Below are positions 1 to 8,019 of a stretch of 46,946 nucleotides of DNA, piece by piece. Source of the stretch: JBFMCT01 sp046565765. GTDB taxonomy: Bacteria; Actinomycetota; Acidimicrobiia; Acidimicrobiales; AC-14. The notes under the pieces were generated by a model that had not been told where the DNA came from, searched no databases, and saw only the letters and a list, made by a program, of their open reading frames with translations. Positions within the stretch are counted from its first letter, which is position 1. Each line of letters opens with the position of its first letter. Location: the NCBI GenBank assembly GCA_046565765.1, contig JBKHXX010000024.1, forward strand, positions 1 through 46,946, in the 5' to 3' direction. Position numbers and translations under genes: made by a program.

Positions 1-538
1 AGGCGGTGTAGAGCTTCATGAGGATGTCGACCGCGCCCTCGGTGGCCTGGGGGTTGAGCTTGGCGGCCTCCACCCACTTGCGGGCCTGCTCCTCCGACAG
101 CCCCTCTGCGGGGTCGACATGGATACGTGCGATCGCCTCGGGGTTCTCCTCGGCGACCGTCTCGATCTCGATGCCGCCCTCCTTGCTGAGCATCCCGAGG
201 TGCTTCTTCGCGCTGCGGTCGAGGGTGAAGCTCGCGTAGTACTCCTCCGCGATCTCGCTCGCGTGCTCGATCCAGACCCTGCGCACGATGTGACCGCGGA
301 TGTCCATCCCGAGGATGTTCTGCGCGTGGGTGCGGCACTCGTCGGCGTTATTGGCCAGCTTGATGCCGCCCGCCTTGCCGCGCCCGCCCACCTGCACCTG
401 CGCCTTGACGACCACGGGATAGCCCACTTCCTCGGCCGCGGCCACCGCGTCGTCCACCGTGTCGACGGCACGACCGTCCGACACCGGGATCCCGAAGCGG
501 GCGAAGTACTGCTTGCCCTGGTATTCGAACAGGTCCAT
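1..538 (-). CDS. sucC: Succinate-CoA ligase (ADP-forming) beta subunit, N-terminal part
   Basis: The reverse strand reads MDLFEYQGKQYFARFGIPVS at its start, the typical beginning of the ATP-grasp beta subunit of succinyl-CoA synthetase, which makes ATP from succinyl-CoA in the TCA cycle. About 179 residues are present and the frame runs off the left edge, so roughly the last half is missing. The lysine-rich stretch VVVKAQVQVGGRGKAGG near residues 45-60 fits the nucleotide-binding part of the family. The ATG at 536-538 overlaps the TAA of the upstream B12-binding gene (TAATG), so the two are probably translated together. The gene lies close to pcrA, as in other actinomycetes. Identification is firm; only the C-terminal half is unseen. 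Confidence 0.95.
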   Translation of the reverse strand, partial: MDLFEYQGKQYFARFGIPVSDGRAVDTVDDAVAAAEEVGYPVVVKAQVQVGGRGKAGGIKLANNADECRTHAQNILGMDIRGHIVRRVWIEHASEIAEEYYASFTLDRSAKKHLGMLSKEGGIEIETVAEENPEAIARIHVDPAEGLSEEQARKWVEAAKLNPQATEGAVDILMKLYTA

Positions 539-951
539 TACGCGGTCTCGTTCTCCTGTGCGTCGAGGGCCTGCTCGAGCCAAGTGGTGATGTCGGTGAG
601 CGAAGACCCGGGAGTGAAGATGGCGGACACGCCCATCTCCTTGAGCTTGGGGATGTCCTCGTCGGGGATGATCCCGCCGCCGAAGACGAGGGCGTCGTCG
701 AGACCCCGTTCCCTGAGCAACTCGATGACCCGCGGGAACAACGTCATGTGGGCGCCGGAGAGCAGCGACAAGCCGACTGCGTCCGCGTCCTCCTGCACGG
801 CGGTCTCGGCGATCTGTTCGGGACGCTGGTGCAGGCCGGTGTAGATGACCTCGAAGCCGGCGTCACGCAGCGCGCGGGCGATCACCTTGGCACCCCGGTC
901 GTGCCCGTCGAGGCCGGGCTTTGCAACCACGACGCGATAGGGCCTCAGCAC
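538..951 (-). CDS. Cobalamin B12-binding domain protein, methylmalonyl-CoA mutase C-terminal type
   Basis: This 137-residue protein is a stand-alone B12-binding domain. It has the DGHDRG version of the DxHxxG motif (residues about 15-20), whose histidine is the lower ligand of cobalt, then LSLLSGAH (about 61-68) and GGGIIPDED (about 91-99), all as in the C-terminal domain of methylmalonyl-CoA mutase. The substrate-binding TIM-barrel half is not in the window, so this is probably the small subunit of a two-chain mutase that turns methylmalonyl-CoA into succinyl-CoA, or of a related acyl-CoA mutase. It starts with GTG and its stop overlaps the start of sucC, which fits a route from propionyl-CoA into the TCA cycle. 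The exact acyl substrate cannot be read from the sequence. Confidence 0.9.
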   Translation of the reverse strand: MLRPYRVVVAKPGLDGHDRGAKVIARALRDAGFEVIYTGLHQRPEQIAETAVQEDADAVGLSLLSGAHMTLFPRVIELLRERGLDDALVFGGGIIPDEDIPKLKEMGVSAIFTPGSSLTDITTWLEQALDAQENETA

Positions 952-970
952 GGGGCGTGATACTACGCAG

Positions 971-2350
971 GTGCCTCCCCATCCCTACCAGGCGACGTGG
1001 GACGACCATCTGCGCAGCGGCGATCCGCTCGCGTTCCCTGGCTACGTCCCGCCTGGAGAGGAGTCGGTGCTCACGGGCCCCACTCAGCACTACGCGGTCA
1101 TCGAGGGACGATTCGACGTCCTCGGCGGTTCGATGGGAGCGGCGCACGGCGAACGGGTGGTGCGGGCCTTCCGGCGAGCGCGCGACGAGAGGTTGCCGAT
1201 GGTGGTGCTCACGTCGAGCGGCGGCGCGCGGATGCACGAGGGGATGGTGTCCCTGATCCAGATGGCGCGCACCGCCGCCGCGTCCCGGGAGCACTCCGGC
1301 GCCGGCCTCCTCCAGATTGCGGTCCTCGGCAACCCAACCACCGGCGGCGTCTACGCCTCCTATGCCTCTCTCTGCGACATCCGGATCGCGGCCCCGGGAG
1401 CCACGATCGGCTTCGCCGGGCCGCGCGTCGTGGAGATGACCACCGGCGAGAAGCTGCCCCGGGGCGCACAGACCGCCGAGTTCGCCTACGAAGCAGGCCT
1501 CGTGGACGCCCTGGTCCCCGAAACCGAATGGGCGCCATGGCTGGAGACCGCCCTCGCCACCGGCCCCACTTCTGGCCCCATTTCTGGCCCCGGTTCCGGC
1601 TTTCCCGCAGTCCCCGTAACGGATTCCGTAACAAAGACTGCGGGAAAGCGGGATGGGGCGGGGCGAGCGTGGGACCAGGTGGTCGCCGCGCGGGCTGTGG
1701 AGCGGTGGTCGGGGGACGCGTGGGCCCGAGCCCTGTGCCAACAGTGGACGCCGCTACACGGCACGGGCGAGGCGTTCGTGTGTGGCCTCGCGACGATCGC
1801 GGACACGCGTGTGGGCGTCGTCGCGATGAACCGGCGTCAGCCGCGACCGGCCGACTACCGGATGGCGCAGCGCACCATCGTTCTCGCCGGCCGCCTCGGC
1901 CTCCCCCTTCTCACCTTCGTGGACACTCCCGGCGCGGATCCCCGGCCAGACTCAGAGCGCGACGGGATAGCCGGTGAGATCGCACGCACCCTCGCAGCCA
2001 TGGCGACCTTCCCGAACCCGAGCGTGTCGGTCTGCGTCGGTGAGGGGGGTAGTGGGGGGGCGCTCGCGCTCGCCTTCGCGGACCGGCTGCTCATGCAGGA
2101 ACACTCGATCTTCTCCGTGATCGCGCCAGAGGGTGCGGCCGCGATCCTCGAGAGGGATGCGTCCAAGGCCGCGGAGATCGCCGACCAGCTCTGCCTGACC
2201 GCTACGGAGCTTCACGACCTGGGCATCGTCGACGAGGTCCTGCCTGAGCCCGGCGACCTCGGCTCGGCGGTCGCCTTCGCGCTCCGCACCGCACCTCCAG
2301 GCGATCGCAACCGCCGCTTCGACGAGGCGACCGCAAGGTGGCTCCGATGA
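971..2350 (+). CDS. AccD-AccA type fused acetyl-CoA carboxylase carboxyltransferase
   Basis: The 459-residue protein joins both halves of an acetyl-CoA carboxylase carboxyltransferase. Residues 40-185 match AccD, with SSGGARMHEG (82-91), NPTTGGVYASYA (121-132) and GFAGPRVVE (147-155). Residues 295-430 match AccA, with FVDTPGADP (316-324) and GEGGSGGALAL (357-367). The reaction moves a carboxyl group from biotin to acetyl-CoA or a similar acyl-CoA. The cysteine zinc finger that normally begins AccD is absent. A low-complexity linker (about 197-230, GPTSGPISGPGSG) joins the halves and contains a strong DNA inverted repeat. The GTG start lies only 19 bases from the divergent B12-binding gene. 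No biotin carboxylase or carrier protein is in the window, so substrate choice (acetyl-, propionyl- or other acyl-CoA) is open. Confidence 0.88.
   Translation: MPPHPYQATWDDHLRSGDPLAFPGYVPPGEESVLTGPTQHYAVIEGRFDVLGGSMGAAHGERVVRAFRRARDERLPMVVLTSSGGARMHEGMVSLIQMARTAAASREHSGAGLLQIAVLGNPTTGGVYASYASLCDIRIAAPGATIGFAGPRVVEMTTGEKLPRGAQTAEFAYEAGLVDALVPETEWAPWLETALATGPTSGPISGPGSGFPAVPVTDSVTKTAGKRDGAGRAWDQVVAARAVERWSGDAWARALCQQWTPLHGTGEAFVCGLATIADTRVGVVAMNRRQPRPADYRMAQRTIVLAGRLGLPLLTFVDTPGADPRPDSERDGIAGEIARTLAAMATFPNPSVSVCVGEGGSGGALALAFADRLLMQEHSIFSVIAPEGAAAILERDASKAAEIADQLCLTATELHDLGIVDEVLPEPGDLGSAVAFALRTAPPGDRNRRFDEATARWLR
1563..1600. repeat. Short tandem TCTGGCCCC-like repeats in the carboxyltransferase linker
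   Basis: Three imperfect copies of a unit resembling TCTGGCCCC follow each other and encode GPTSGPISGPGSG. They sit exactly at the junction of the AccD-like and AccA-like halves and run directly into the inverted repeat at 1599-1649, which suggests the linker grew by repeat expansion or element insertion. Confidence 0.6.
1599..1649. repeat. Perfect 14-bp inverted repeat inside the carboxyltransferase gene
   Basis: The arms GCTTTCCCGCAGTC (1599-1612) and GACTGCGGGAAAGC (1636-1649) are exact reverse complements separated by 23 bases. The spacer holds a second small palindrome, ACGGA-T-TCCGT (1619-1629), and two copies of CCGTAAC (1614-1620 and 1626-1632). The element keeps the reading frame and encodes residues about 210-227 of the linker. 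It could be a small palindromic mobile element captured as a protein linker; I see no second copy in the window. Confidence 0.75.
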
Positions 2351-2841
2351 GCGAACCGGCGCCCTACCGTCCGCAGCTGCGACGCCGCCGCAAGCCCACA
2401 ACGGTCCTGATCGCCTCCATCGTCGGCGTCCTCATCACCGGGCTCATGCTCTGGTGGGCGGTGCGCCTCGCATCCAAGAACCCCGAGATCGCGAACCTGG
2501 AGGCCGGGGTCTTCAGCTTCGACGCCGAAGACCTCGCCGACGAGATCGGCGATCGCGGCCCTTTCCTGCTCAAGGATCCGCTCAACCGCGGCAGGGAGGT
2601 CTACATCCAGCACACCGGAGCGACGCCGAAGAGCGGGTGGCACGCCATCTCCGCCTACGCCAGCCGCTCCGACCTGGACTGCCTCCTGGGGTGGGACGCG
2701 ACGCGGAAGGTGTTCGTCGACCCGTGCGATCGCAAGACCTTCCCCGCCGACGGCGAGGGGCTTTCTCGCTATCCAGTCGAGGTGGTCGACGGGCGGGTGG
2801 AGGTCGACCTCACGGCGCAGCCGTCTGGAAGAGCTCCCTGA
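2347..2841 (+). CDS. Membrane-anchored, degenerate Rieske-like protein
   Basis: The predicted 164-residue protein starts at an ATG that overlaps the stop of the carboxyltransferase gene (ATGA), so they are probably co-translated. After a basic N-terminus (RPQLRRRRKP) there is one membrane helix (about residues 20-43), then an outside domain. The pattern DCLLGW ... FVDPCDRKTFPADG ... YPVEVVDGRVEVDL (about 113-160) resembles the cluster-binding end of Rieske iron-sulfur proteins, but both histidine ligands are missing and only two of the cysteines remain. It is therefore unlikely to hold a normal 2Fe-2S cluster. The 3' end overlaps the convergent acyl-CoA ligase by 32 bases. The function is unknown; the Rieske link is from pattern reading only. 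Confidence 0.72.
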   Translation: MSEPAPYRPQLRRRRKPTTVLIASIVGVLITGLMLWWAVRLASKNPEIANLEAGVFSFDAEDLADEIGDRGPFLLKDPLNRGREVYIQHTGATPKSGWHAISAYASRSDLDCLLGWDATRKVFVDPCDRKTFPADGEGLSRYPVEVVDGRVEVDLTAQPSGRAP

Positions 2842-4318
2842 CCGCCTCGCGCTTGACCTTCGACGTGCCGGTGCGAGGCAGCTCGTCGACGAAGGCGAAC
2901 TGGCGAGGAACCTTGTACTTCGACAGCCGCCGAGTGAGGAACTGGCGGAGCTCATCCTCTTCGATGTGGCCTCCCTCGCGGAGACGCACCGCAGCGACAG
3001 CGATTTCGCCGTCCCGCTCGGAGTCGATTCCCACCACCGCTGCCTCCAGCACCGCGGGGTGCTCCTCGATCGCCTTCTGCACCTCGTTGGCATAGATCGA
3101 ATAGCCGCCGCTCTTGATCACGTCCTTCGCTCGGCCCTCGAAGGCGACCAGGCCGACGGGCCCCTTGCGCACGAGGTCCCCCGTGCGCACCCAGCCTTCT
3201 TCGGTGAGCACGTTGTGGGTCGCGTCGGAGTCGCCGTGGTAGCTCTCGAGAGAGCCGGGGCCGTGCACCCAGAGCTCTCCCGTCTGGCCGATCGACACGT
3301 CGTTGTTCTCGTCGTCGACCACCCGGAAGCGGTAGGGCGGGATGGGGAACAGGAACGAACCGAAGGGCATCTTCACGTTGGGGGGCGAGACCCGGTAGGC
3401 AACTCCCCCGCCGGTCTCCACCATGCCGTAACCCTCGGCGAAGAGCGCCTCTCCCAGGCTCGTATTCACGAACGGCAAGGTGACCGACGCGCCCATCTTC
3501 TTGAACCGCTGGGCGAGCTCTTCGGGCATCACGTCGGCGCCAGAACCCCACACCCGCACGGACCTCAGGTCGCGTTCCTCGGCACCCGCTTCGAGCATCA
3601 TCCTGTACATCGCGGGGACGCCGACGAACATCGTCGCCCTTCGGGACTCGATCGCGTCGAGGGCTTCGTCCGGCCGGAACTTCGGCAGGAAGTACACGGG
3701 TAGACCCGCGAATGCGAGGCCGAGCAGCACGACGAATCCCATGATGTGGGCGACCGGAAGGCCGACGACTACCTCGTCCCGGCGGAGACCCGAGGGCAGC
3801 AAGGCGCCGAGCGCGAACTGAGACAGGATCGACCGGTGGGTCAGCCGGACGCCCTTGGGCTTACCGGTGGTGCCAGAGGTGTAGAAGATCGCCGCGACGG
3901 CGGCCGGGTCGACTTGCACCGCCTTCTCCAGTCGTACGCCCGGTTCGAGCACCTCGTCTGCGTTCCTCACCACCAGCGCCGCACCGGAGTCGGAGATGAC
4001 GTGGTCGACCTCGCTCGCAGTCATGTGCGGGTTCACCGGAACCGCCAGTGCGCCCGCGCGCGAAGCGGCGAGGCTCAGGAGCAACTGGTCGTAGCCGTTC
4101 TGCGTGGCGATGACTACGCGATCGCCCGGCCTGACCTTCTGCGCGATGACGCCGGACATGCGCGCCACGCGCTCGGCCGCCTCGGACACGGTCAGGCGCC
4201 GGCCGCCGGCCTCTTCGACGAGAACGGAGTCGCGCCGTACCTCCTGAAGGCGGTCGAGCATGGTGCCTAGTGCGATCGAGCGGTCCCTGGAGAGACTGGC
4301 CCGAGCGAGCCATTTCAT
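2810..4318 (-). CDS. AMP-forming acyl-CoA synthetase/ligase
   Basis: This 502-residue enzyme belongs to the adenylate-forming superfamily that activates a carboxylic acid with ATP and joins it to CoA. The phosphate-binding motif IFYTSGTTGKPKG is at about residues 144-156. It is followed by GYGMVETGGG, by the hinge WVRTGDLVRKG and by GRAKDVIKSGGYSIYANEVQ in the C-terminal domain, and by a late catalytic lysine in GTSKVKRE. The start is set at ATG 4316-4318 because AAAGGGAG lies 6 bases upstream on the reverse strand; an in-frame TTG just before it is less likely. The length is normal for the family. The substrate (fatty acid, malonate or aromatic acid) cannot be told from the motifs. A neighbouring lipase-like gene is divergent, which would fit use of released fatty acids. 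Confidence 0.9.
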   Translation of the reverse strand: MKWLARASLSRDRSIALGTMLDRLQEVRRDSVLVEEAGGRRLTVSEAAERVARMSGVIAQKVRPGDRVVIATQNGYDQLLLSLAASRAGALAVPVNPHMTASEVDHVISDSGAALVVRNADEVLEPGVRLEKAVQVDPAAVAAIFYTSGTTGKPKGVRLTHRSILSQFALGALLPSGLRRDEVVVGLPVAHIMGFVVLLGLAFAGLPVYFLPKFRPDEALDAIESRRATMFVGVPAMYRMMLEAGAEERDLRSVRVWGSGADVMPEELAQRFKKMGASVTLPFVNTSLGEALFAEGYGMVETGGGVAYRVSPPNVKMPFGSFLFPIPPYRFRVVDDENNDVSIGQTGELWVHGPGSLESYHGDSDATHNVLTEEGWVRTGDLVRKGPVGLVAFEGRAKDVIKSGGYSIYANEVQKAIEEHPAVLEAAVVGIDSERDGEIAVAAVRLREGGHIEEDELRQFLTRRLSKYKVPRQFAFVDELPRTGTSKVKREAVRELFQTAAP

Positions 4319-4324
4319 CAATGA

Positions 4325-4332
4325 CTCCCTTT
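4325..4332 (-). promoter_or_regulatory. Shine-Dalgarno site of the acyl-CoA ligase gene
   Basis: Reverse-strand AAAGGGAG lies 6 bases before the ATG at 4316-4318 and decides that start over the upstream TTG. It sits in the short divergent gap shared with the hydrolase gene. Confidence 0.75.
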
Positions 4333-4355
4333 CTGGTGTTTACGGCTTGCGGGCA

Positions 4356-5213
4356 ATGCGGGGAATTACAGGCGTGTTCCCCGTCCTCGCCTCGCTGCGG
4401 CGGCCGCAAACCTATGTTGGTCAGGCGAGGGAGGCCGCAACGATCGCCCGCTGCGCGCTGAACTATCCACTCGGCCTGGCCGAGTCAGCGCTCTCCACGG
4501 GTGTGCCCAAGGGCGATCGCACCTTCGACACCCCCGTGGTCCTGCTCCACGGCTACGGGCACAACCGCTCCGGGTGGTTCATGCTCGACCGGCGGCTGCG
4601 GCGCGTCGGCTTCACGAGCATCCACACCCTCAACTACCTCCCCTACCTCTCAGGGGTGCCCGAGCTCGCCGAGCGGCTGGCCGAGCGCGTGGAGGCGATC
4701 TGCGCGCTCACGGGTTCGGACAAGGTCCACCTGGTCGGTCACAGCATGGGCGGGATCGTCGCCCGTTGGTACGTGCAGGAACTCGCCGGCTCCGAGCGGG
4801 TCGAGACCGCGATCACCATCGGTTCGCCTCACTCGGGCACCTACGCGGCGATGATCGGGGTTGGGGCAGGGGCCCGCGACCTTCGGCCGGGATCGCTGGT
4901 CATGCGCCGGCTCGACCGCTACGCGAAGCCGTCACCTGTCCGCTGGATCGCCTACTACTCGAACCTCGACATGCTCGTTCAGCCCGCGTCGTCGGCGATG
5001 CTCGACCACCCTGCGCTGAACGCGACCAACATCCTCGTCAAGGACCACGGCCACGTCTCGCTGATGCTCTCCCCCGTGGTGGGCCGCTCCATCACCGCAC
5101 AGCTGCAGGCTGCGGAGGGAGACGAGGGAACCGCGATGATCACCCCGATCTCACGTTCGGCTGCAGCTCGGGAAGCCCGCGCTGACCTCCTGCTCGAAGC
5201 GGCAGAAGGCTGA
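4356..5213 (+). CDS. Alpha/beta hydrolase, lipase-like
   Basis: The protein (about 285 residues from ATG 4356) has the nucleophile elbow GHSMGG with Ser130, an oxyanion-hole HGYGHNRSGW (65-74), and candidate acid and base residues near Asp205 and His231/233, as in EstA/LipA-type triacylglycerol lipases and cutinase-like hydrolases. It would cleave ester bonds of lipids. No signal peptide or membrane helix is clear, though the N-terminus is uncertain: an ATG at 4260 would add 32 residues but would overlap the divergent ligase gene and its ribosome site, so the shorter form is preferred. No strong ribosome site precedes either start. It ends 12 bases from the convergent pcrA stop. Substrate is not known. 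Confidence 0.82.
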   Translation: MRGITGVFPVLASLRRPQTYVGQAREAATIARCALNYPLGLAESALSTGVPKGDRTFDTPVVLLHGYGHNRSGWFMLDRRLRRVGFTSIHTLNYLPYLSGVPELAERLAERVEAICALTGSDKVHLVGHSMGGIVARWYVQELAGSERVETAITIGSPHSGTYAAMIGVGAGARDLRPGSLVMRRLDRYAKPSPVRWIAYYSNLDMLVQPASSAMLDHPALNATNILVKDHGHVSLMLSPVVGRSITAQLQAAEGDEGTAMITPISRSAAAREARADLLLEAAEG

Positions 5214-5225
5214 CGCTTCTCGAAG

Positions 5226-7460
5226 TCAGGCCCGCTTGAGCGGCGCCCACGCGAGTAGAAGTCGCTTCTCGCCGATACCCGGGAAGCGGACGATGGCTTC
5301 GGCCTTGTCGCCCTCTCCCTCGATGTCGAGGATGATCCCCTCGCCCCACTTGCCGTGGACGACGTCGTCGCCGACCCGCAGCCCGAGCTGGTCACCTCCA
5401 GTGGTGCGCACCGGGGTCGGCCCGACCAGCTTGCGGCCGGCCAGGGCGGCGTCCACGATGCGCTCCCGCCCGCCCGCCCCGCCGGTCCCGTGGCGCCAGC
5501 TGCCCGCCCGCCGCTTGGCCCCCTTCTCGGCCATGAGGTGCTCGGGGATCTCCTTCAGGAACCGGCTGGGCGGGTTGTAGTGCGTCGACCCGAACAGCTG
5601 ACGGCTCCAGGCGTTGGTCAGCGCCAGACGCTGGCGGGCCCGGGTGATGCCGACGTAGCAGAGGCGCCGCTCCTCCTCCAGCTCGTCGGGCTCGGTGAGC
5701 GACCGCAGGTGGGGGAAGACGCCGTCTTCCATGCCGATCATGAAGACGGCCGGGAACTCGAGTCCCTTGGCGGTGTGCAGGGTCATGAGGACGACGCTCG
5801 AGTCGTCGTCGGTGAGCTGGTCGGTGTCGGCCACCAGGCTGACCCGCTCGAGGAACCCGGCCAGGGTGGGCTGGTCGCCGGCGTCGACGGCCGACTGCTC
5901 GTACTCCTTGGCCACGCCCACCAGCTCGGCCAGGTTCTCCAGCCGGCCCGAGGACTCCACCGTGTCGACCGCCTCCAGCTCGGCCGCGTAGCCGCTGCGG
6001 GCCAGCAGCAGGTCGAGCAGGGAGCTAGGGCCGCCCTCGTGGGCCCGCAGCTCGTCGAGCAGGGCGACCAGGTGCCGGATGCCGGTGAGGGCCCGGCCCG
6101 TCACGCCGGCCGACTCGGCCTTGAGCAGGGCGTCGGCGAACGCGACGCCGTGGGCGGAGGCCCACGCCTCCAGCTTGGCCACGCTCGTGTCGCCGATCCC
6201 CCGCTTCGGCACGTTGAGCACCCGCCGCAGCGACACCTCGTCGGTGGGGTTGACGATCGTGCGGAGGTACGCGAGGGCGTCCTTGATCTCCCGGCGGTCG
6301 TAGAACCGGGTGCCGCCGATCACCCGGTAGGGGATGCCGACCCGGACGAGGTGCTCCTCCAGCACCCGGCTCTGGGCGTTGGTGCGGTAGAAGACGGCCA
6401 TCTCCCCCCAGCGCAGGGGCTCGCCCTCGTGCAGGCGGAACATCTCCTGGGCCACCCAGGCGGCCTCGTCGTGCTCGTCCTCGGCGTGGTAGCGCTGGAT
6501 CAGCTCGCCGCCGACCTGCTCGGTCCACAAGGCCTTCGGTTTGCGCAGGAGATTGTTGGCGATCACCGCGTTGGCGGCGTCGAGGATCGTCTGCGTCGAC
6601 CGGTAGTTCTGCTCGAGGACGATCAGGGTGGCATCCGGGAACGCGTCCTCGAACTGCAGGATGTTCCGCATGTCTGCGCCGCGGAACTTGTACACACTCT
6701 GGTCGGCATCGCCGACCACGCAGATGTTGCGGTGCTGGGCGGCGAGCATCACGACGAGGTCGTTCTGGGCCTTGTTCGTGTCCTGGAACTCGTCGACGAG
6801 GACGTGGCGGAAGCGGGCCTGGTAGCGGTCGAGGACGTCGGGGTGCTTCCGCAAGAGCTCGACGGTGACGACCAGCAGGTCGTCGAAGTCCATGGCGTTG
6901 GCGTCGCGCAGGCGCTTCTGGTACTCCCGGTAGACCTCGGCGATGCGGCGCTCGAAGATCGTGCGGGCCCGGTCCTGGTAGGCGTCGACGCCCACCACCT
7001 CGTTCTTGGCCGCCGAGATCACCCCGTGGACCGACTTGGTGGGGAACCGCTTGGGGTCCAAGTTGAGGTCGCGCAGCACGTAGCCGGTGAGGCGCTCGGC
7101 GTCGGCCTGGTCGTAGATCGTGAAGGTGGACGAGTAGCCGAGGGCGTGGGCGTCACGCCGGAGGATGCGCACGCAGGCCGAGTGGAACGTCGACACCCAC
7201 ATCTTCTGGGCCACCGGGCCGACCAACCGGCCGACGCGGTGCTTCATCTCGTCGGCCGCCTTGTTGGTGAAGGTGATGGCGAGGATCTCGAAGGGCGACA
7301 CACCCTCGTGGCGGATCAGCCAGGCGATGCGGTGGGTGAGCACCCGGGTCTTGCCCGAGCCCGCCCCGGCCACGATGAGCAGGGGCCCGCCGGGGTGGGT
7401 GACGGCCTCGCGCTGGACGGGATTGAGGTTGGCGACGAGGTCGTCGATGGAGGCGGGCAT
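5226..7460 (-). CDS. pcrA: UvrD/PcrA family ATP-dependent DNA helicase
   Basis: The 744-residue protein is a superfamily 1A 3'-5' DNA helicase used in nucleotide excision repair and replication restart. Walker A is AGAGSGKT (31-38). Later come the Walker B box DEFQDTN, the motif GDADQSVYKFRGAD, QNYRST and, near the end, VVLMTLHTAKGLEFPAVF. The C-terminal RVGDDVVHGKWGEGIILDIE is the Tudor-like tail that binds RNA polymerase in PcrA/UvrD1. The start is ATG 7458-7460 (MPASIDDLVANLNPVQREAV); the upstream open frame is low-complexity and overlaps the divergent sigma gene, so it is left out. The length agrees with the family. Location beside sucC matches actinomycete gene order. Confidence 0.97.
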   Translation of the reverse strand: MPASIDDLVANLNPVQREAVTHPGGPLLIVAGAGSGKTRVLTHRIAWLIRHEGVSPFEILAITFTNKAADEMKHRVGRLVGPVAQKMWVSTFHSACVRILRRDAHALGYSSTFTIYDQADAERLTGYVLRDLNLDPKRFPTKSVHGVISAAKNEVVGVDAYQDRARTIFERRIAEVYREYQKRLRDANAMDFDDLLVVTVELLRKHPDVLDRYQARFRHVLVDEFQDTNKAQNDLVVMLAAQHRNICVVGDADQSVYKFRGADMRNILQFEDAFPDATLIVLEQNYRSTQTILDAANAVIANNLLRKPKALWTEQVGGELIQRYHAEDEHDEAAWVAQEMFRLHEGEPLRWGEMAVFYRTNAQSRVLEEHLVRVGIPYRVIGGTRFYDRREIKDALAYLRTIVNPTDEVSLRRVLNVPKRGIGDTSVAKLEAWASAHGVAFADALLKAESAGVTGRALTGIRHLVALLDELRAHEGGPSSLLDLLLARSGYAAELEAVDTVESSGRLENLAELVGVAKEYEQSAVDAGDQPTLAGFLERVSLVADTDQLTDDDSSVVLMTLHTAKGLEFPAVFMIGMEDGVFPHLRSLTEPDELEEERRLCYVGITRARQRLALTNAWSRQLFGSTHYNPPSRFLKEIPEHLMAEKGAKRRAGSWRHGTGGAGGRERIVDAALAGRKLVGPTPVRTTGGDQLGLRVGDDVVHGKWGEGIILDIEGEGDKAEAIVRFPGIGEKRLLLAWAPLKRA

Positions 7461-7530
7461 CCGGCGGCCCAGGCTACCGGCGGCCTGTGACGGAACTCGG
7501 TACCAAGAATCCGGCATCCTCGGGACTTGT

Positions 7531-8019
7531 ATGGGCATCGAGACGGCCGCCGGATTCGAGTCGTGGTACCGGAGCGAGCACCCGCGCCTGCTCGCGGCCA
7601 TGGCCGTGGTGGCGCGTGACACGGAGGTGGCAAGGGAGGTGACGGCCGAGGCGTTCGCCCGGGCGCTGGAGCGCTGGGACCGGGTCTCGGCCATGGACTC
7701 GCCCGGCGGTTGGACCTACCGGGTCGCCCTCAACCTGGTCCGCCGCCGAGCTCGACGGGCTGCCGTCGAACGTCGCCTGCTTCCCCGTCTGGCCGGCCCG
7801 CCGGCCGTGGCCGCCGTGCCCGCCCACGCCATCGAGACGTGGCAGGCGGTGACCGACCTGCCGCCCCGCATGCGCACGGCCGTCGCCCTCCGCTACCTCG
7901 GTGGGCTCACCGAGGCCGAGGTGGCCGACACCATGGGCGTCGCCCCCGGAACGGTCGCCGCCACCCTGTCCGACGCCCGCCGCCGCCTCGCCGCCCTCCT
8001 GGAGGTCACCCATGGCTGA
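7531..8019 (+). CDS. ECF sigma factor (RNA polymerase sigma-70 family)
   Basis: This short sigma factor (162 residues) has region 2 in FESWYRSEHPRLLAAMAVVA and AFARALERWDRV (about 9-52), the WTYRVALNLVRRRARR stretch (61-76), and region 4 in LPPRMRTAVALRYLGGLTEAEVADTMGVAPGTV split over about 110-142, the helix-turn-helix that reads the -35 element. It directs RNA polymerase to a small set of promoters. Its stop overlaps the next gene by 8 bases (ATGGCTGA), the usual arrangement of an ECF sigma gene with its membrane anti-sigma partner. The ATG at 7531 has no strong ribosome site but the protein begins properly there. Group within the ECF family was not assigned. Confidence 0.9.
   Translation: MGIETAAGFESWYRSEHPRLLAAMAVVARDTEVAREVTAEAFARALERWDRVSAMDSPGGWTYRVALNLVRRRARRAAVERRLLPRLAGPPAVAAVPAHAIETWQAVTDLPPRMRTAVALRYLGGLTEAEVADTMGVAPGTVAATLSDARRRLAALLEVTHG

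Noticed and set aside
1..5220. Possible composition change between the left 5 kb and the rest
   Set aside because: The left part looks slightly less GC-rich by eye, but I did not compute it and the gene order (sucC near pcrA) is normal, so transfer or a join is not claimed.
5355..7490. A 711-residue open frame on the plus strand across pcrA
   Set aside because: It is antisense to a clear helicase gene, has low-complexity Gly/Val/Leu/Asp/His composition and no family pattern; high GC leaves such empty frames open.
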